In this document: piece by piece, positions 48,568 to 63,540 of the stretch
Numbering within the stretch: position 1 is the stretch's first letter
Layout: each line of letters begins with the position of its first letter
Assembly (NCBI GenBank): GCA_037783415.1
Contig: JAZGTN010000192.1
Coordinates: 2,852,001 to 2,916,000 of the forward strand
Origin: Leptasterias polaris
Taxonomy: Eukaryota > Echinodermata > Asteroidea > Forcipulatida > Asteriidae
Direction: 5' to 3'
Length of the DNA: 64,000 bases
Made by a program: the position numbers and the translations under genes
The notes under the pieces: generated by a model
What the model saw: the letters and a program-made list of their open reading frames with translations, nothing else
Told to the model about the DNA's origin: nothing
Databases searched by the model: none

Positions 48568-50895
48568 TTCAAATAATTTCAATACACTGCACGTTCTTCA
48601 AATTCAATTTTGTATATTTATTCATTATTAGTAAACACACTATTGTTTTTACAGATTCGTTACATTTTACTTTTAATCTTATACTACTTTACATTAACTT
48701 CTGTCAACTTGGTTCTCCTAGGAATTCCTCCTTTCCTTTTTAGTCTTACTCTGCATTCATGTAGCTACACTTCCTACTCCTTCATCGCTGTCATCTCAAA
48801 CACTTGTCCTTTTAAAATAAATTGTCTTCCATTCAGTGGTTCACGTTTGCAAAGAACCACTTTACAACGGCAAATATTTCTTGTTGCCATTTATTAACGC
48901 CTGGACCAACTTCTCAAAGTGTTCTTTTGGATGCAGTCATGTGACCATCATCAATTGGTTATTTACTCTATTGCTACATTCACACCTGTTATCGTGATCT
49001 CCAAAACTGTGATTCTTCTTCAAAGTTTACTCTGTTCTGCCAACACCGTCCTATCGTCGTCGTCTCTGTTAAGGTCACTATCGTCCATGTTAGCAGCAAA
49101 ACCTTTCCACGTCACAACCATCCGCCAGCACCCCCTAACCAAAAGCAAATAAAGAAATCGTACAACATCAGTTCCTGAACAATTTGACAGTTGAAATATC
49201 ATTAAAATCGTAAAGTTTTGAAGGACACAACATCGACTCTGAAATAAGTTGAGAGTTGAACAATCATTAAGGTGGCAGTTTTAAGAGACTGGACACCATG
49301 AGGTTTGGAGAAAATTTAAGAAACAGTACGACATCGGCTCGTTAACAGTTGAAGCGTTAAACATCATTGCGCAATACAACTGGATAACATGAAGTTCGGA
49401 GAAATGTAAGAGACGACATAACTTCGGCTTGTTAGCAGTTTAACAGTTGAAAATAAATTGCAGGGTTTAAAGACTTAAGAAGAGTTGACATTTATCAACA
49501 TACCTCACATGACATTCCATGTTGAACTTATTCATGATGGATACTGCTCTTCAATCTGTGAATAATCTGAAAGCAAAAAACGACACACAGTCATAAACAT
49601 TATTTTAAGACAGTTAGCTATTCCTGTACATATTCTATGCGTATGACACTTTTCTAATCTCCAACATCAGTTCCAGAACAATTTGACAGTTCTCAAGGAA
49701 AACCACAATAGAGCACAACATCGACTCTGAAATAACTTGAGAGTTGAACAATCATTAAGATGGCAGTTTTAAGAGACTGGACAACATGAGGTTCGGAGAA
49801 ATGTAAGAGACAGAACGACATCGGCTCGTGAACAGTTGTTGAACATCATTGCGCAGGGTTTAAAAATTTAAGAAGAATTGACATTTTTCAACATACCTCA
49901 TACGACATTCTAAGTTGGCCTTCTCTTATCCATGATGGATACTGCTCTTCAATCTGTGGACAATCTGCAAGCAAAGTAGAACACACTGTCATAAACATGT
50001 CATCATGCTTGGGCAAAGTTTAAGAAACAGAACATCATTGACTTGTGAACAATTATTAGATTGCTAAATCTTTAAGAGTTGAAAAATCATTAGATTGGTA
50101 AAGTTTTGAACGACTAGATACATGAGCCTAAAAAAGAAAAGACAGCATCACATCGACTCTGGATTAAGTTGAGAGTTGAACAATCATTTGGGTGGCAAGT
50201 TTTTAAAGACTTGACAACAAGAAGTTTACAGAAAATTAAGAGAGGGCACAACATTGATTGGTATTAGATTGGTATTTATTTGAGGAGCTGGAAGACATGA
50301 ACCTCAAGGAAAACCAAAGACAGTACAACATTGGCTCTTGAGTAATATAACAGTTGAACGATCATCAAGGTGTTACGTTTCGAGAGAATGGACAACATTC
50401 CAAGACGTTCGGAGAAATTTAAGAGACAGCATAACAGTGGCTAATGAACAGTTGAAGCATTGAAAATCATTGAGCGTGGTTTAAAAAACTTTAAAAGAAT
50501 GAACATTATTCAACATACCTCACATGTCATTTCAAGATGACCTGCTCTTCAATGTGTAAATTATCTGCAAGCGTAAAAAAGACACACTGTCAAAAACATT
50601 TCATAAAATGTCATCATGCTTGGGAAAAGTTTACGAAAGCATCATTGGCTTGAGAACAATTTAAGAGTTGCAATATCAGTAGATTGGTAAATTTTTGAAC
50701 GACTAAACACATGAGCCCCAAAGAAAACCAAAGGCACCACAACATTGGCTCCTGAATACTTTTAGAACTGAACAATCATTAAGGCGGCAAGTTTTAAAAG
50801 ACTAGACATTATGAGCCTCAAGGAAAACCAATGAGAGCACAACATCTATTCTATAATAACTTGAATGATGATAAATCATTAAGGTTGCACGTTTT

Positions 50896-53800
50896 GACAA
50901 GTGTGATGCAAATTCCTTCACAAACTTGGCGCCTCCAAAACTGACCTTTTCCACAAATAATAGCCTCTACAACCAAGACCAGCCCCAGCTTGATAAATCC
51001 AGCCTGGTCCTACTGGCACGCTCCGTAAAAAAAGGCAAAACGCACAACAACAGCGCTTGCTTTTCAGTCCAATAGACTAAGCCACTTACATGTAGTAATA
51101 ATACTACTCCTTAGCGGTCAAGTCAAAGTAAACCCTGGACCTGGTCCCTCAAGCCCTGTTCCCGAATACCCGTGTGGTATCTGCAACAACGAGGTCAATG
51201 ACAGCCATGCTGCTCTCAATTGCGACACATGTGGGTTCTGGTGCCACATTCAATGTGCTGGCATTCCTGTGCATCACTATAGTATACTATAGTCAAGGCG
51301 TCAAGCAGCTTCTCGTGGATCTGCTGTGAATGTGGCTCACCGAACTTCAGCAGCTCCCTACACGCCACAACTCCAGCCGAACTTTAAAATCCTTTCTCGC
51401 CACTTGAATGGGATACAAGCTTATCTGAAACAGATCCCGGTTCTACAGCCCTTCCACAGACGTCTACACCGTGATTGCCGGCGACTTCAACTGTCCCCGA
51501 CATCGATTGGACTACGGGTACTGCATCAAACCCCAACACCGCTAGTATTCACCAAAAATTTCTTGACATACTCATGGATCATTCACTTGTGCAATTAGTC
51601 AACCAGGTCACCAGACCAATCTCCAACAGTATATTAGACCTAATCAACAGCTTGTAAGCAACATCGAATCAAACCCAGGTATTTCAGACCACAACATCAT
51701 CACCTTTAACATCAACTCAAAAACCCAAACAGCAAGCTAAACCACCCCAGAAACTCTTCATAAAACTTCTTCCATAAAGCCGACACAGCCCAACTGAAAC
51801 AGCGGGTTAATCAATTCACAGAGGACTTCCTTCACTCTGACCCAATCAGCAACACTGTTAATACAAACTGGTCCAAAATACTTGACAGTCTCAATGGCAT
51901 CCTGAATACGTGTTGTGTCCCTTCAAAGTGGAGTAAAAGTAAACGCCATCTGCCATGGATCTCAACTACCTTGAAGCGAGAGATGCGAAAGCGGGACAGA
52001 CTATACAGGGAAGCACGTAAACTCCAAAACAATAGAACCTGGTACGAATACAGACAATTCCACAATCAACAACGTCATCAATGTCAACAATGTCAACAAC
52101 GTCATCGGAGCAAGTCTTGCAGAGAAACCAAAAACTTTCTGGTCATATGTTAAACTCATGCGAACTGAGCACCTGGGCATTCCTACCCTGCGATCTGCCT
52201 CCAAAATGTGCTCAACAGACAAAGACAAGGCTGAACTGTTAAATAATTACTTCCAATGATCTGTATTCACGCAAGAAACCAACCTAAACATACCAGACAA
52301 GGGAATTTCTCCATACCCATCCATCACAAACATCGTCATAGGTATTGCTGGAGTAGAAAAGCAACTTGCAGCAATCAATCCATCTAAAGCGTGTGGACCA
52401 GATGAAATTTCACCTAAGCTTTTGAAGTTAGTTGAGCATGAAATAGCACCAGCACTAACTTTCCTTTTCCAACAATCATACAATAGTGGCACCATTCCTA
52501 CCCAATGGAAAAAAGCTCTGGTCACCAGCATCTACAAGAAGGACCCAAAATCTGATCCATCTACTTACAGGCATATCTCCTTAACCTGTGCATGCTGTAA
52601 GGTCATGGAACACATCATACTGAGCCATTTATCCAAACATCCTTCTTGATTCACAACATGGCTTCAGAGGAAAACTGTCAACTACAACACAACTCATATC
52701 TGCGACACACGATTGGGTCTTCCTAGATTTTAGCAAGGCTTTTGACAACGTGCCTCACCATCGCCTGTCAGCCAAGCTTCAATTCTATGGTGTCAGAGGT
52801 GACACGGTAAATTGGATTAGTGCATTCCTGAGTGATCGCGAACAGGCTGTGACAGTCAATGGTTCCTTTTCGTCTTGGGTTAAGGTAACATCAGGTGTAC
52901 CTCAAGGTTCAGTGTTGGGAACGACATCCAGGACCAAGTGCAATCCACATTGAGGCTTTTTGCTGATGACAGTGTTATCTATCGCAAAATCCATTGCCAG
53001 GAAGATCATTCCAAGCTCCTGCAAGACATATCATTGCTCACTGACTGGTCCGCCAAATGGTTGATGCACTTCAATATCAACAAATGTGCCTTACTATCGA
53101 ACACCAAAAAACACAAGCCCAGTCTCTTTCAATATAATATCCTTGGAACAACTCTTGCCTCAGTAGACCAGTACGATTACCTGGGAGTCACAGTGACTCA
53201 TGATCTCCGCTGGAACATCCACCACCAGAAAATGATAAATAAATCTAGCCGCACCCTTGGTCTTCTCCGCAGAACCCTCGCTCATTGCACCCAAACTGTT
53301 AAAATAACTGCCTACAAAACCCTAGTTCGCCCGCAAATGGACTACGCCTCAGAAGTCTGGAGTCCACACACATTGGATGGCCAAAAACGACTTGAGCAAA
53401 TTCATAAATCCATTGCCTCAGTAGACCAGTACGGTCACATTACTCATTAACTACCTGGGATGGGAGACACTGCATGTAAGACGCCTTCTTGCACAGTCCA
53501 CAATGTTCTTCAAAATACACCGTGGTCTAGTCAACATCCAATTGCCACCATCCATCAAACCAGTTACATACATTGCCAGACAGGATCACTCCCTCAAGAA
53601 TACCATACCGGATGCCTCAAACGACCAATACAAATTTTCATTCTACCCAAGAACAGTTAAGATCTGGAACCAACTACCATCTACAGCAGTCTTCGCACCA
53701 TCCATCTCAGCATTCCAACAGGTTGCCCTGCCAGCTATCAGAGTCCTACAGCCTCTGGCTGGCTCTAGGATGCTGTAAACCCATTTCGGCTCTTGTACAG

Positions 53801-53937
53801 TGTAAATAGCGCGCCTTTTCTTTCATTTCTCACTGCACTTCTGCACTGTCGACCAATGACGGTCACCAACGCACCATCCCAGTTTAGCTTCCTACGTGAG
53901 CTTTATAGGGATTATTTTACTCAAGACTTTTACTCAA
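50896..53937 (+). mobile_element. Dead CR1/L2-like retrotransposon (unit 7)
   Basis: The RT core is 52260-53778, motif A Asp is at 52726-52728 and FADD at 52959-52970. It has T at 53564 (Val), the same allele as unit 1. Confidence 0.88.
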
Positions 53938-55019
53938 ATGTCATCATGCTTGGGCAAAGCTTTAGGAACAGTACCGGTAAAACATTGGCTTGAAAGTAAT
54001 CATTGGATCGCTAAAATTTTAAGGGGTAAAATGTCATTAGATTGGTAAATGTGTGACAGACCAAACAACATGAGCTTCAAAGAAAACCAAAGACAGCAAA
54101 ATTATCAAGGTGTTACGTTTAGAGGGACTGGAGAGCCCGACATTCGGAAAATTTTAAGACACAGCACATTATTTTAAGAGTAGAACAATCATTTAGGTGG
54201 TCTGTTTCAAGGGACTACACAACAGGATGTTTTGAGACGGCACAACATTTGAGAGTTGAAATATCCTTAGACTAAACAACAACATAAGCCTCAACGAAAA
54301 CCACAAACAAAGCAACATAGGATCATGAACAGTTTTAAGAGTTGTACAATCATTTACATGTAGGTGGCACATTTCAAGGTACTTGACAACATGAGGTTCA
54401 GAGAAATATAACAGACGGCGCAACTTCGTCTCATGAACAGTTTAAGAGTTGAAAAACACTGCCCAGGGTTTCAAAACTTAAAGAAGAGTTGACATTAATC
54501 ACGTACCTCACATGACATTCCATGTCCACTTCTTATTCATGATGGATACTGCTCTTCAATCTGTGAATAACCAGCAAGCAGAGTAGAACACATCGTCAAA
54601 AATGTGTCATCAAACGTCATCATGCTAGGGCAAAGTTTAAGAAACAGAACAACATCAGCTCAGGAACAACTATTAGAAAGCTAAATTTTCGAACGACTAG
54701 ACACATGAGCCACAAACGAAAACCAAAGGCACCACAACATTTGCTCCTGAATACTTTAAGACTTATGAGGAACTGAACAAAATGAGGTTTGAAGAAATTT
54801 GAGAGACAGCACATCAATGGCTGGTAAAAATGTATAAATGTATAAATGTAAAATTAAAGTATCATCGGCCTTTGAATAGTTTGAGTGATGAACCAACCAT
54901 TAAGATGGCAAGTTTTAAAAGACATTATGAGCCTCAAAGAAAACCGAAGAGAGAACTTCATGGACTCTTGAATAACTTGAGTGATAAACAATTATTAAGG
55001 TGACATGTTCTGATAAATA

Positions 55020-55360
55020 ATAATATCGGCTCTTGTATAGTGTAATTCTAAAGAATGATCATTGCACTTCACACATTATTACCCCTGATCACTTGGCCAT
55101 TTATTTCATTCCTGAAACCATCTCAGCTCCCTGGGGAGTATACGGCCTGTGCTTCCAAAGCGCACTAAGCTAAATCATTCACAAGAACCATCTCTGCCCT
55201 CACAGGGACCCATTTTACCCCTGGGTGAAGAGAAGCAATTATAGTTAAGTGTCTTGCTCAAGGACACAAGTTTCATGACCAGAATTCGAACCCACACCCT
55301 GACGACTCAGCCACCAGAACTAAAGTCTGACTGATGCACTTAACTGCTCTGCCTGACATG
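55020..55360 (-). mobile_element. tRNA-derived SINE (unit 7)
   Basis: The B box is at 55281-55293 and the A-box-like segment at 55343-55354. Confidence 0.7.
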
Positions 55361-55848
55361 CATTTGAAAATCATAGTGAAGGGTTTCAAAAACTTAAGAA
55401 GAACTTACATTTTTCAACATACCTCACATGACATTCCAAGTTGACCTTCTCTTATTCATGATGGATACTGCTGCTCTTCAATCTGTAAATAATCTGCAAG
55501 CAAAGTGAGACACACTGTCATTAACCTTAAACATTTGATCAAATGTCAACATGCTTGGGCAGAGTTTAAGTAACAGTACAACATTTGCTCAAGAACAATT
55601 TGAGAGTTGATATATCATTAGATTGGTAAATTTCCGTATAAAATTTGACTTAAATTTTCTTTAACTTTGACACATATTTTCTTTAAAGTTTGTTACAGAT
55701 TTTTTCCTTAAATTTTGTTACAGATTTTTCCTTAAACTTTGTTACAAATGTTACTCTCTGAAACTTTGCCAAAAAATGTACCTTTTGAAACTTTATTAAA
55801 CTTCTAACTTCTTACCCGTCCCACAGCGTTTTATTCACGAGTCTAACT

Positions 55849-55928
55849 TTTATCCGAAGTAGTTCCTCCAAATCGGCAAGTAACTTGTAAAAGTTACTTG
55901 TCGATTTGGAGGAACTACTTCGGATAAA
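55849..55928. repeat. 38-bp inverted repeat (unit 7)
   Basis: Arms 55849-55886 and 55891-55928. It is the last one in the window, because unit 8 is cut 29 bases before its own copy. Confidence 0.92.
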
Positions 55929-56064
55929 TAAAAATAAAATTTTAATATAATAATAATATATATATACATACATAAAATAAAATAAAATAAAATAAAATAA
56001 AAATGAAAATTAAAGAAAAATAAAAAAGCGAAAAAAACCTAAAATAAGACCCTCAAAATTTTTT

Positions 56065-56210
56065 GCTAGGATAGTCCTGCGGGGCAATGCCCCGCCAAGC
56101 CCCAGGGGGGCTCCGCCCCCCTATCCCCCCTTATGAGGTCTAGGACCCCGGACCCTACGCAGCTAGACACCGACGCTGCTGGAGGGGGTAGGGGGATGGG
56201 TGGGAGGGAC
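56065..56210. other. GC-rich hairpin and G-quadruplex block (unit 7)
   Basis: Hairpins at 56079-56095 and 56104-56122; G-quadruplex motif at 56184-56208. Confidence 0.78.
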
Positions 56211-56236
56211 TATATGCTATATGCTATATATTACAC

Positions 56237-56655
56237 CTGTATTTTATGACAGTTTGCTATTCCTGTACCAGACACATTCTAACCGTATATTTTAAGACAG
56301 TTAGCTATTCTCATACCCGACACATTCAACCATACATTTTAAGACAGTTTGCTATTCTCGTACCCGATACATTCTAACCGTATATTTTAAGACAGTTTGC
56401 TAGTCTCGTACCCGATACACTCTAACCGTATATTTTAAGACAGTTTGCTAGTCTCGTACCCGATACACTCTAACCGTATATTTTAAGACAGTTTGCTAGT
56501 CTCGTACCCGATACATTCTAACCGTATATTTTAAGACAGTTTGCTATTCTCGTACCCGATACACTCTAACCGTATATTTTAAGACAGTTTGCTATTCTCG
56601 TACCCGATACATTCTAACCGTATATTTTAAGACAGTTTGCTATTCCCGTACCCGA
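56237..56655. repeat. 48-bp minisatellite (unit 7)
   Basis: Same copy number and variant order as unit 1. Confidence 0.94.
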
Positions 56656-56666
56656 AATATTATAGT

Positions 56667-56747
56667 CCCTAACCCTGACCCTAACCCTTTCCCTAACCTT
56701 AACCCTAACCATGGCCCTAACCCTAATGACAAACTTAACCCTAACCT
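56667..56747. repeat. Telomere-like tract (unit 7)
   Basis: Same degenerate pattern as unit 1. Confidence 0.83.
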
Positions 56748-59075
56748 TTCAAATAATTTCAATACACTGCACGTTCTTCAAATTCAATTTTGTATATTTA
56801 TTCATTATTAGTAAACACACTATTGTTTTTACAGATTCGTTACATTTTACTTTTAATCTTATACTACTTTACATTAACTTCTGTCAACTTGGTTCTCCTA
56901 GGAATTCCTCCTTTCCTTTTTAGTCTTACTCTGCATTCATGTAGCTACACTTCCTACTCCTTCATCGCTGTCATCTCAAACACTTGTCCTTTTAAAATAA
57001 ATTGTCTTCCATTCAGTGGTTCACGTTTGCAAAGAACCACTTTACAACGGCAAATATTTCTTGTTGCCATTTATTAACGCCTGGACCAACTTCTCAAAGT
57101 GTTCTTTTGGATGCAGTCATGTGACCATCATCAATTGGTTATTTACTCTATTGCTACATTCACACCTGTTATCGTGATCTCCAAAACTGTGATTCTTCTT
57201 CAAAGTTTACTCTGTTCTGCCAACACCGTCCTATCGTCGTCGTCTCTGTTAAGGTCACTATCGTCCATGTTAGCAGCAAAACCTTTCCACGTCACAACCA
57301 TCCGCCAGCACCCCCTAACCAAAAGCAAATAAAGAAATCGTACAACATCAGTTCCTGAACAATTTGACAGTTGAAATATCATTAAAATCGTAAAGTTTTG
57401 AAGGACACAACATCGACTCTGAAATAAGTTGAGAGTTGAACAATCATTAAGGTGGCAGTTTTAAGAGACTGGACACCATGAGGTTTGGAGAAAATTTAAG
57501 AAACAGTACGACATCGGCTCGTTAACAGTTGAAGCGTTAAACATCATTGCGCAATACAACTGGATAACATGAAGTTCGGAGAAATGTAAGAGACGACATA
57601 ACTTCGGCTTGTTAGCAGTTTAACAGTTGAAAATAAATTGCAGGGTTTAAAGACTTAAGAAGAGTTGACATTTATCAACATACCTCACATGACATTCCAT
57701 GTTGAACTTATTCATGATGGATACTGCTCTTCAATCTGTGAATAATCTGAAAGCAAAAAACGACACACAGTCATAAACATTATTTTAAGACAGTTAGCTA
57801 TTCCTGTACATATTCTATGCGTATGACACTTTTCTAATCTCCAACATCAGTTCCAGAACAATTTGACAGTTCTCAAGGAAAACCACAATAGAGCACAACA
57901 TCGACTCTGAAATAACTTGAGAGTTGAACAATCATTAAGATGGCAGTTTTAAGAGACTGGACAACATGAGGTTCGGAGAAATGTAAGAGACAGAACGACA
58001 TCGGCTCGTGAACAGTTGTTGAACATCATTGCGCAGGGTTTAAAAATTTAAGAAGAATTGACATTTTTCAACATACCTCATACGACATTCTAAGTTGGCC
58101 TTCTCTTATCCATGATGGATACTGCTCTTCAATCTGTGGACAATCTGCAAGCAAAGTAGAACACACTGTCATAAACATGTCATCATGCTTGGGCAAAGTT
58201 TAAGAAACAGAACATCATTGACTTGTGAACAATTATTAGATTGCTAAATCTTTAAGAGTTGAAAAATCATTAGATTGGTAAAGTTTTGAACGACTAGATA
58301 CATGAGCCTAAAAAAGAAAAGACAGCATCACATCGACTCTGGATTAAGTTGAGAGTTGAACAATCATTTGGGTGGCAAGTTTTTAAAGACTTGACAACAA
58401 GAAGTTTACAGAAAATTAAGAGAGGGCACAACATTGATTGGTATTAGATTGGTATTTATTTGAGGAGCTGGAAGACATGAACCTCAAGGAAAACCAAAGA
58501 CAGTACAACATTGGCTCTTGAGTAATATAACAGTTGAACGATCATCAAGGTGTTACGTTTCGAGAGAATGGACAACATTCCAAGACGTTCGGAGAAATTT
58601 AAGAGACAGCATAACAGTGGCTAATGAACAGTTGAAGCATTGAAAATCATTGAGCGTGGTTTAAAAAACTTTAAAAGAATGAACATTATTCAACATACCT
58701 CACATGTCATTTCAAGATGACCTGCTCTTCAATGTGTAAATTATCTGCAAGCGTAAAAAAGACACACTGTCAAAAACATTTCATAAAATGTCATCATGCT
58801 TGGGAAAAGTTTACGAAAGCATCATTGGCTTGAGAACAATTTAAGAGTTGCAATATCAGTAGATTGGTAAATTTTTGAACGACTAAACACATGAGCCCCA
58901 AAGAAAACCAAAGGCACCACAACATTGGCTCCTGAATACTTTTAGAACTGAACAATCATTAAGGCGGCAAGTTTTAAAAGACTAGACATTATGAGCCTCA
59001 AGGAAAACCAATGAGAGCACAACATCTATTCTATAATAACTTGAATGATGATAAATCATTAAGGTTGCACGTTTT

Positions 59076-62000
59076 GACAAGTGTGATGCAAATTCCTTCA
59101 CAAACTTGGCGCCTCCAAAACTGACCTTTTCCACAAATAATAGCCTCTACAACCAAGACCAGCCCCAGCTTGATAAATCCAGCCTGGTCCTACTGGCACG
59201 CTCCGTAAAAAAAGGCAAAACGCACAACAACAGCGCTTGCTTTTCAGTCCAATAGACTAAGCCACTTACATGTAGTAATAATACTACTCCTTAGCGGTCA
59301 AGTCAAAGTAAACCCTGGACCTGGTCCCTCAAGCCCTGTTCCCGAATACCCGTGTGGTATCTGCAACAACGAGGTCAATGACAGCCATGCTGCTCTCAAT
59401 TGCGACACATGTGGGTTCTGGTGCCACATTCAATGTGCTGGCATTCCTGTGCATCACTATAGTATACTATAGTCAAGGCGTCAAGCAGCTTCTCGTGGAT
59501 CTGCTGTGAATGTGGCTCACCGAACTTCAGCAGCTCCCTACACGCCACAACTCCAGCCGAACTTTAAAATCCTTTCTCGCCACTTGAATGGGATACAAGC
59601 TTATCTGAAACAGATCCCGGTTCTACAGCCCTTCCACAGACGTCTACACCGTGATTGCCGGCGACTTCAACTGTCCCCGACATCGATTGGACTACGGGTA
59701 CTGCATCAAACCCCAACACCGCTAGTATTCACCAAAAATTTCTTGACATACTCATGGATCATTCACTTGTGCAATTAGTCAACCAGGTCACCAGACCAAT
59801 CTCCAACAGTATATTAGACCTAATCAACAGCTTGTAAGCAACATCGAATCAAACCCAGGTATTTCAGACCACAACATCATCACCTTTAACATCAACTCAA
59901 AAACCCAAACAGCAAGCTAAACCACCCCAGAAACTCTTCATAAAACTTCTTCCATAAAGCCGACACAGCCCAACTGAAACAGCGGGTTAATCAATTCACA
60001 GAGGACTTCCTTCACTCTGACCCAATCAGCAACACTGTTAATACAAACTGGTCCAAAATACTTGACAGTCTCAATGGCATCCTGAATACGTGTTGTGTCC
60101 CTTCAAAGTGGAGTAAAAGTAAACGCCATCTGCCATGGATCTCAACTACCTTGAAGCGAGAGATGCGAAAGCGGGACAGACTATACAGGGAAGCACGTAA
60201 ACTCCAAAACAATAGAACCTGGTACGAATACAGACAATTCCACAATCAACAACGTCATCAATGTCAACAATGTCAACAACGTCATCGGAGCAAGTCTTGC
60301 AGAGAAACCAAAAACTTTCTGGTCATATGTTAAACTCATGCGAACTGAGCACCTGGGCATTCCTACCCTGCGATCTGCCTCCAAAATGTGCTCAACAGAC
60401 AAAGACAAGGCTGAACTGTTAAATAATTACTTCCAATGATCTGTATTCACGCAAGAAACCAACCTAAACATACCAGACAAGGGAATTTCTCCATACCCAT
60501 CCATCACAAACATCGTCATAGGTATTGCTGGAGTAGAAAAGCAACTTGCAGCAATCAATCCATCTAAAGCGTGTGGACCAGATGAAATTTCACCTAAGCT
60601 TTTGAAGTTAGTTGAGCATGAAATAGCACCAGCACTAACTTTCCTTTTCCAACAATCATACAATAGTGGCACCATTCCTACCCAATGGAAAAAAGCTCTG
60701 GTCACCAGCATCTACAAGAAGGACCCAAAATCTGATCCATCTACTTACAGGCATATCTCCTTAACCTGTGCATGCTGTAAGGTCATGGAACACATCATAC
60801 TGAGCCATTTATCCAAACATCCTTCTTGATTCACAACATGGCTTCAGAGGAAAACTGTCAACTACAACACAACTCATATCTGCGACACACGATTGGGTCT
60901 TCCTAGATTTTAGCAAGGCTTTTGACAACGTGCCTCACCATCGCCTGTCAGCCAAGCTTCAATTCTATGGTGTCAGAGGTGACACGGTAAATTGGATTAG
61001 TGCATTCCTGAGTGATCGCGAACAGGCTGTGACAGTCAATGGTTCCTTTTCGTCTTGGGTTAAGGTAACATCAGGTGTACCTCAAGGTTCAGTGTTGGGA
61101 ACGACATCCAGGACCAAGTGCAATCCACATTGAGGCTTTTTGCTGATGACAGTGTTATCTATCGCAAAATCCATTGCCAGGAAGATCATTCCAAGCTCCT
61201 GCAAGACATATCATTGCTCACTGACTGGTCCGCCAAATGGTTGATGCACTTCAATATCAACAAATGTGCCTTACTATCGAACACCAAAAAACACAAGCCC
61301 AGTCTCTTTCAATATAATATCCTTGGAACAACTCTTGCCTCAGTAGACCAGTACGATTACCTGGGAGTCACAGTGACTCATGATCTCCGCTGGAACATCC
61401 ACCACCAGAAAATGATAAATAAATCTAGCCGCACCCTTGGTCTTCTCCGCAGAACCCTCGCTCATTGCACCCAAACTGTTAAAATAACTGCCTACAAAAC
61501 CCTAGTTCGCCCGCAAATGGACTACGCCTCAGAAGTCTGGAGTCCACACACATTGGATGGCCAAAAACGACTTGAGCAAATTCATAAATCCATTGCCTCA
61601 GTAGACCAGTACGGTCACATTACTCATTAACTACCTGGGATGGGAGACACTGCATGTAAGACGCCTTCTTGCACAGTCCACAATGTTCTTCAAAATACAC
61701 CGTGGTCTAGTCAACATCCAATTGCCACCATCCATCAAACCAGCTACATACATTGCCAGACAGGATCACTCCCTCAAGAATACCATACCGGATGCCTCAA
61801 ACGACCAATACAAATTTTCATTCTACCCAAGAACAGTTAAGATCTGGAACCAACTACCATCTACAGCAGTCTTCGCACCATCCATCTCAGCATTCCAACA
61901 GGTTGCCCTGCCAGCTATCAGAGTCCTACAGCCTCTGGCTGGCTCTAGGATGCTGTAAACCCATTTCGGCTCTTGTACAGTGTAAATAGCGCGCCTTTTC

Positions 62001-62117
62001 TTTCATTTCTCACTGCACTTCTGCACTGTCGACCAATGACGGTCACCAACGCACCATCCCAGTTTAGCTTCCTACGTGAGCTTTATAGGGATTATTTTAC
62101 TCAAGACTTTTACTCAA
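59076..62117 (+). mobile_element. Dead CR1/L2-like retrotransposon (unit 8)
   Basis: The RT core is 60440-61958, motif A Asp is at 60906-60908 and FADD at 61139-61150. The element is complete within the window, with the same lesions as unit 2. Confidence 0.88.
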
Positions 62118-63199
62118 ATGTCATCATGCTTGGGCAAAGCTTTAGGAACAGTACCGGTAAAACATTGGCTTGAAAGTAATCATTGGATCGCTAAAATTTT
62201 AAGGGGTAAAATGTCATTAGATTGGTAAATGTGTGACAGACCAAACAACATGAGCTTCAAAGAAAACCAAAGACAGCAAAATTATCAAGGTGTTACGTTT
62301 AGAGGGACTGGAGAGCCCGACATTCGGAAAATTTTAAGACACAGCACATTATTTTAAGAGTAGAACAATCATTTAGGTGGTCTGTTTCAAGGGACTACAC
62401 AACAGGATGTTTTGAGACGGCACAACATTTGAGAGTTGAAATATCCTTAGACTAAACAACAACATAAGCCTCAACGAAAACCACAAACAAAGCAACATAG
62501 GATCATGAACAGTTTTAAGAGTTGTACAATCATTTACATGTAGGTGGCACATTTCAAGGTACTTGACAACATGAGGTTCAGAGAAATATAACAGACGGCG
62601 CAACTTCGTCTCATGAACAGTTTAAGAGTTGAAAAACACTGCCCAGGGTTTCAAAACTTAAAGAAGAGTTGACATTAATCACGTACCTCACATGACATTC
62701 CATGTCCACTTCTTATTCATGATGGATACTGCTCTTCAATCTGTGAATAACCAGCAAGCAGAGTAGAACACATCGTCAAAAATGTGTCATCAAACGTCAT
62801 CATGCTAGGGCAAAGTTTAAGAAACAGAACAACATCAGCTCAGGAACAACTATTAGAAAGCTAAATTTTCGAACGACTAGACACATGAGCCACAAACGAA
62901 AACCAAAGGCACCACAACATTTGCTCCTGAATACTTTAAGACTTATGAGGAACTGAACAAAATGAGGTTTGAAGAAATTTGAGAGACAGCACATCAATGG
63001 CTGGTAAAAATGTATAAATGTATAAATGTAAAATTAAAGTATCATCGGCCTTTGAATAGTTTGAGTGATGAACCAACCATTAAGATGGCAAGTTTTAAAA
63101 GACATTATGAGCCTCAAAGAAAACCGAAGAGAGAACTTCATGGACTCTTGAATAACTTGAGTGATAAACAATTATTAAGGTGACATGTTCTGATAAATA

Positions 63200-63540
63200 A
63201 TAATATCGGCTCTTGTATAGTGTAATTCTAAAGAATGATCATTGCACTTCACACATTATTACCCCTGATCACTTGGCCATTTATTTCATTCCTGAAACCA
63301 TCTCAGCTCCCTGGGGAGTATACGGCCTGTGCTTCCAAAGCGCACTAAGCTAAATCATTCACAAGAACCATCTCTGCCCTCACAGGGACCCATTTTACCC
63401 CTGGGTGAAGAGAAGCAATTATAGTTAAGTGTCTTGCTCAAGGACACAAGTTTCATGACCAGAATTCGAACCCACACCCTGACGACTCAGCCACCAGAAC
63501 TAAAGTCTGACTGATGCACTTAACTGCTCTGCCTGACATG
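63200..63540 (-). mobile_element. tRNA-derived SINE (unit 8)
   Basis: The B box is at 63461-63473 and the A-box-like segment at 63523-63534. It is the last mobile element before the window end. Confidence 0.7.

Larger units (their letters stand above)
40901..49080. repeat. Macrosatellite unit 6
   Basis: Variant state: C at 43538, C at 45384, T at 47884, the same as unit 2. Satellite blocks lie at 40965-42715, 45758-46839 and 47181-47460. The unclassified stretch is 48568-49144. Confidence 0.95.
49081..57260. repeat. Macrosatellite unit 7
   Basis: Variant state: C at 51718, T at 53564, T at 56064, identical to unit 1 at every variable site seen. Satellite blocks lie at 50... offset-equivalent positions 49145-50895, 53938-55019 and 55361-55640. 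The unclassified stretch is 56748-57324. Confidence 0.95.
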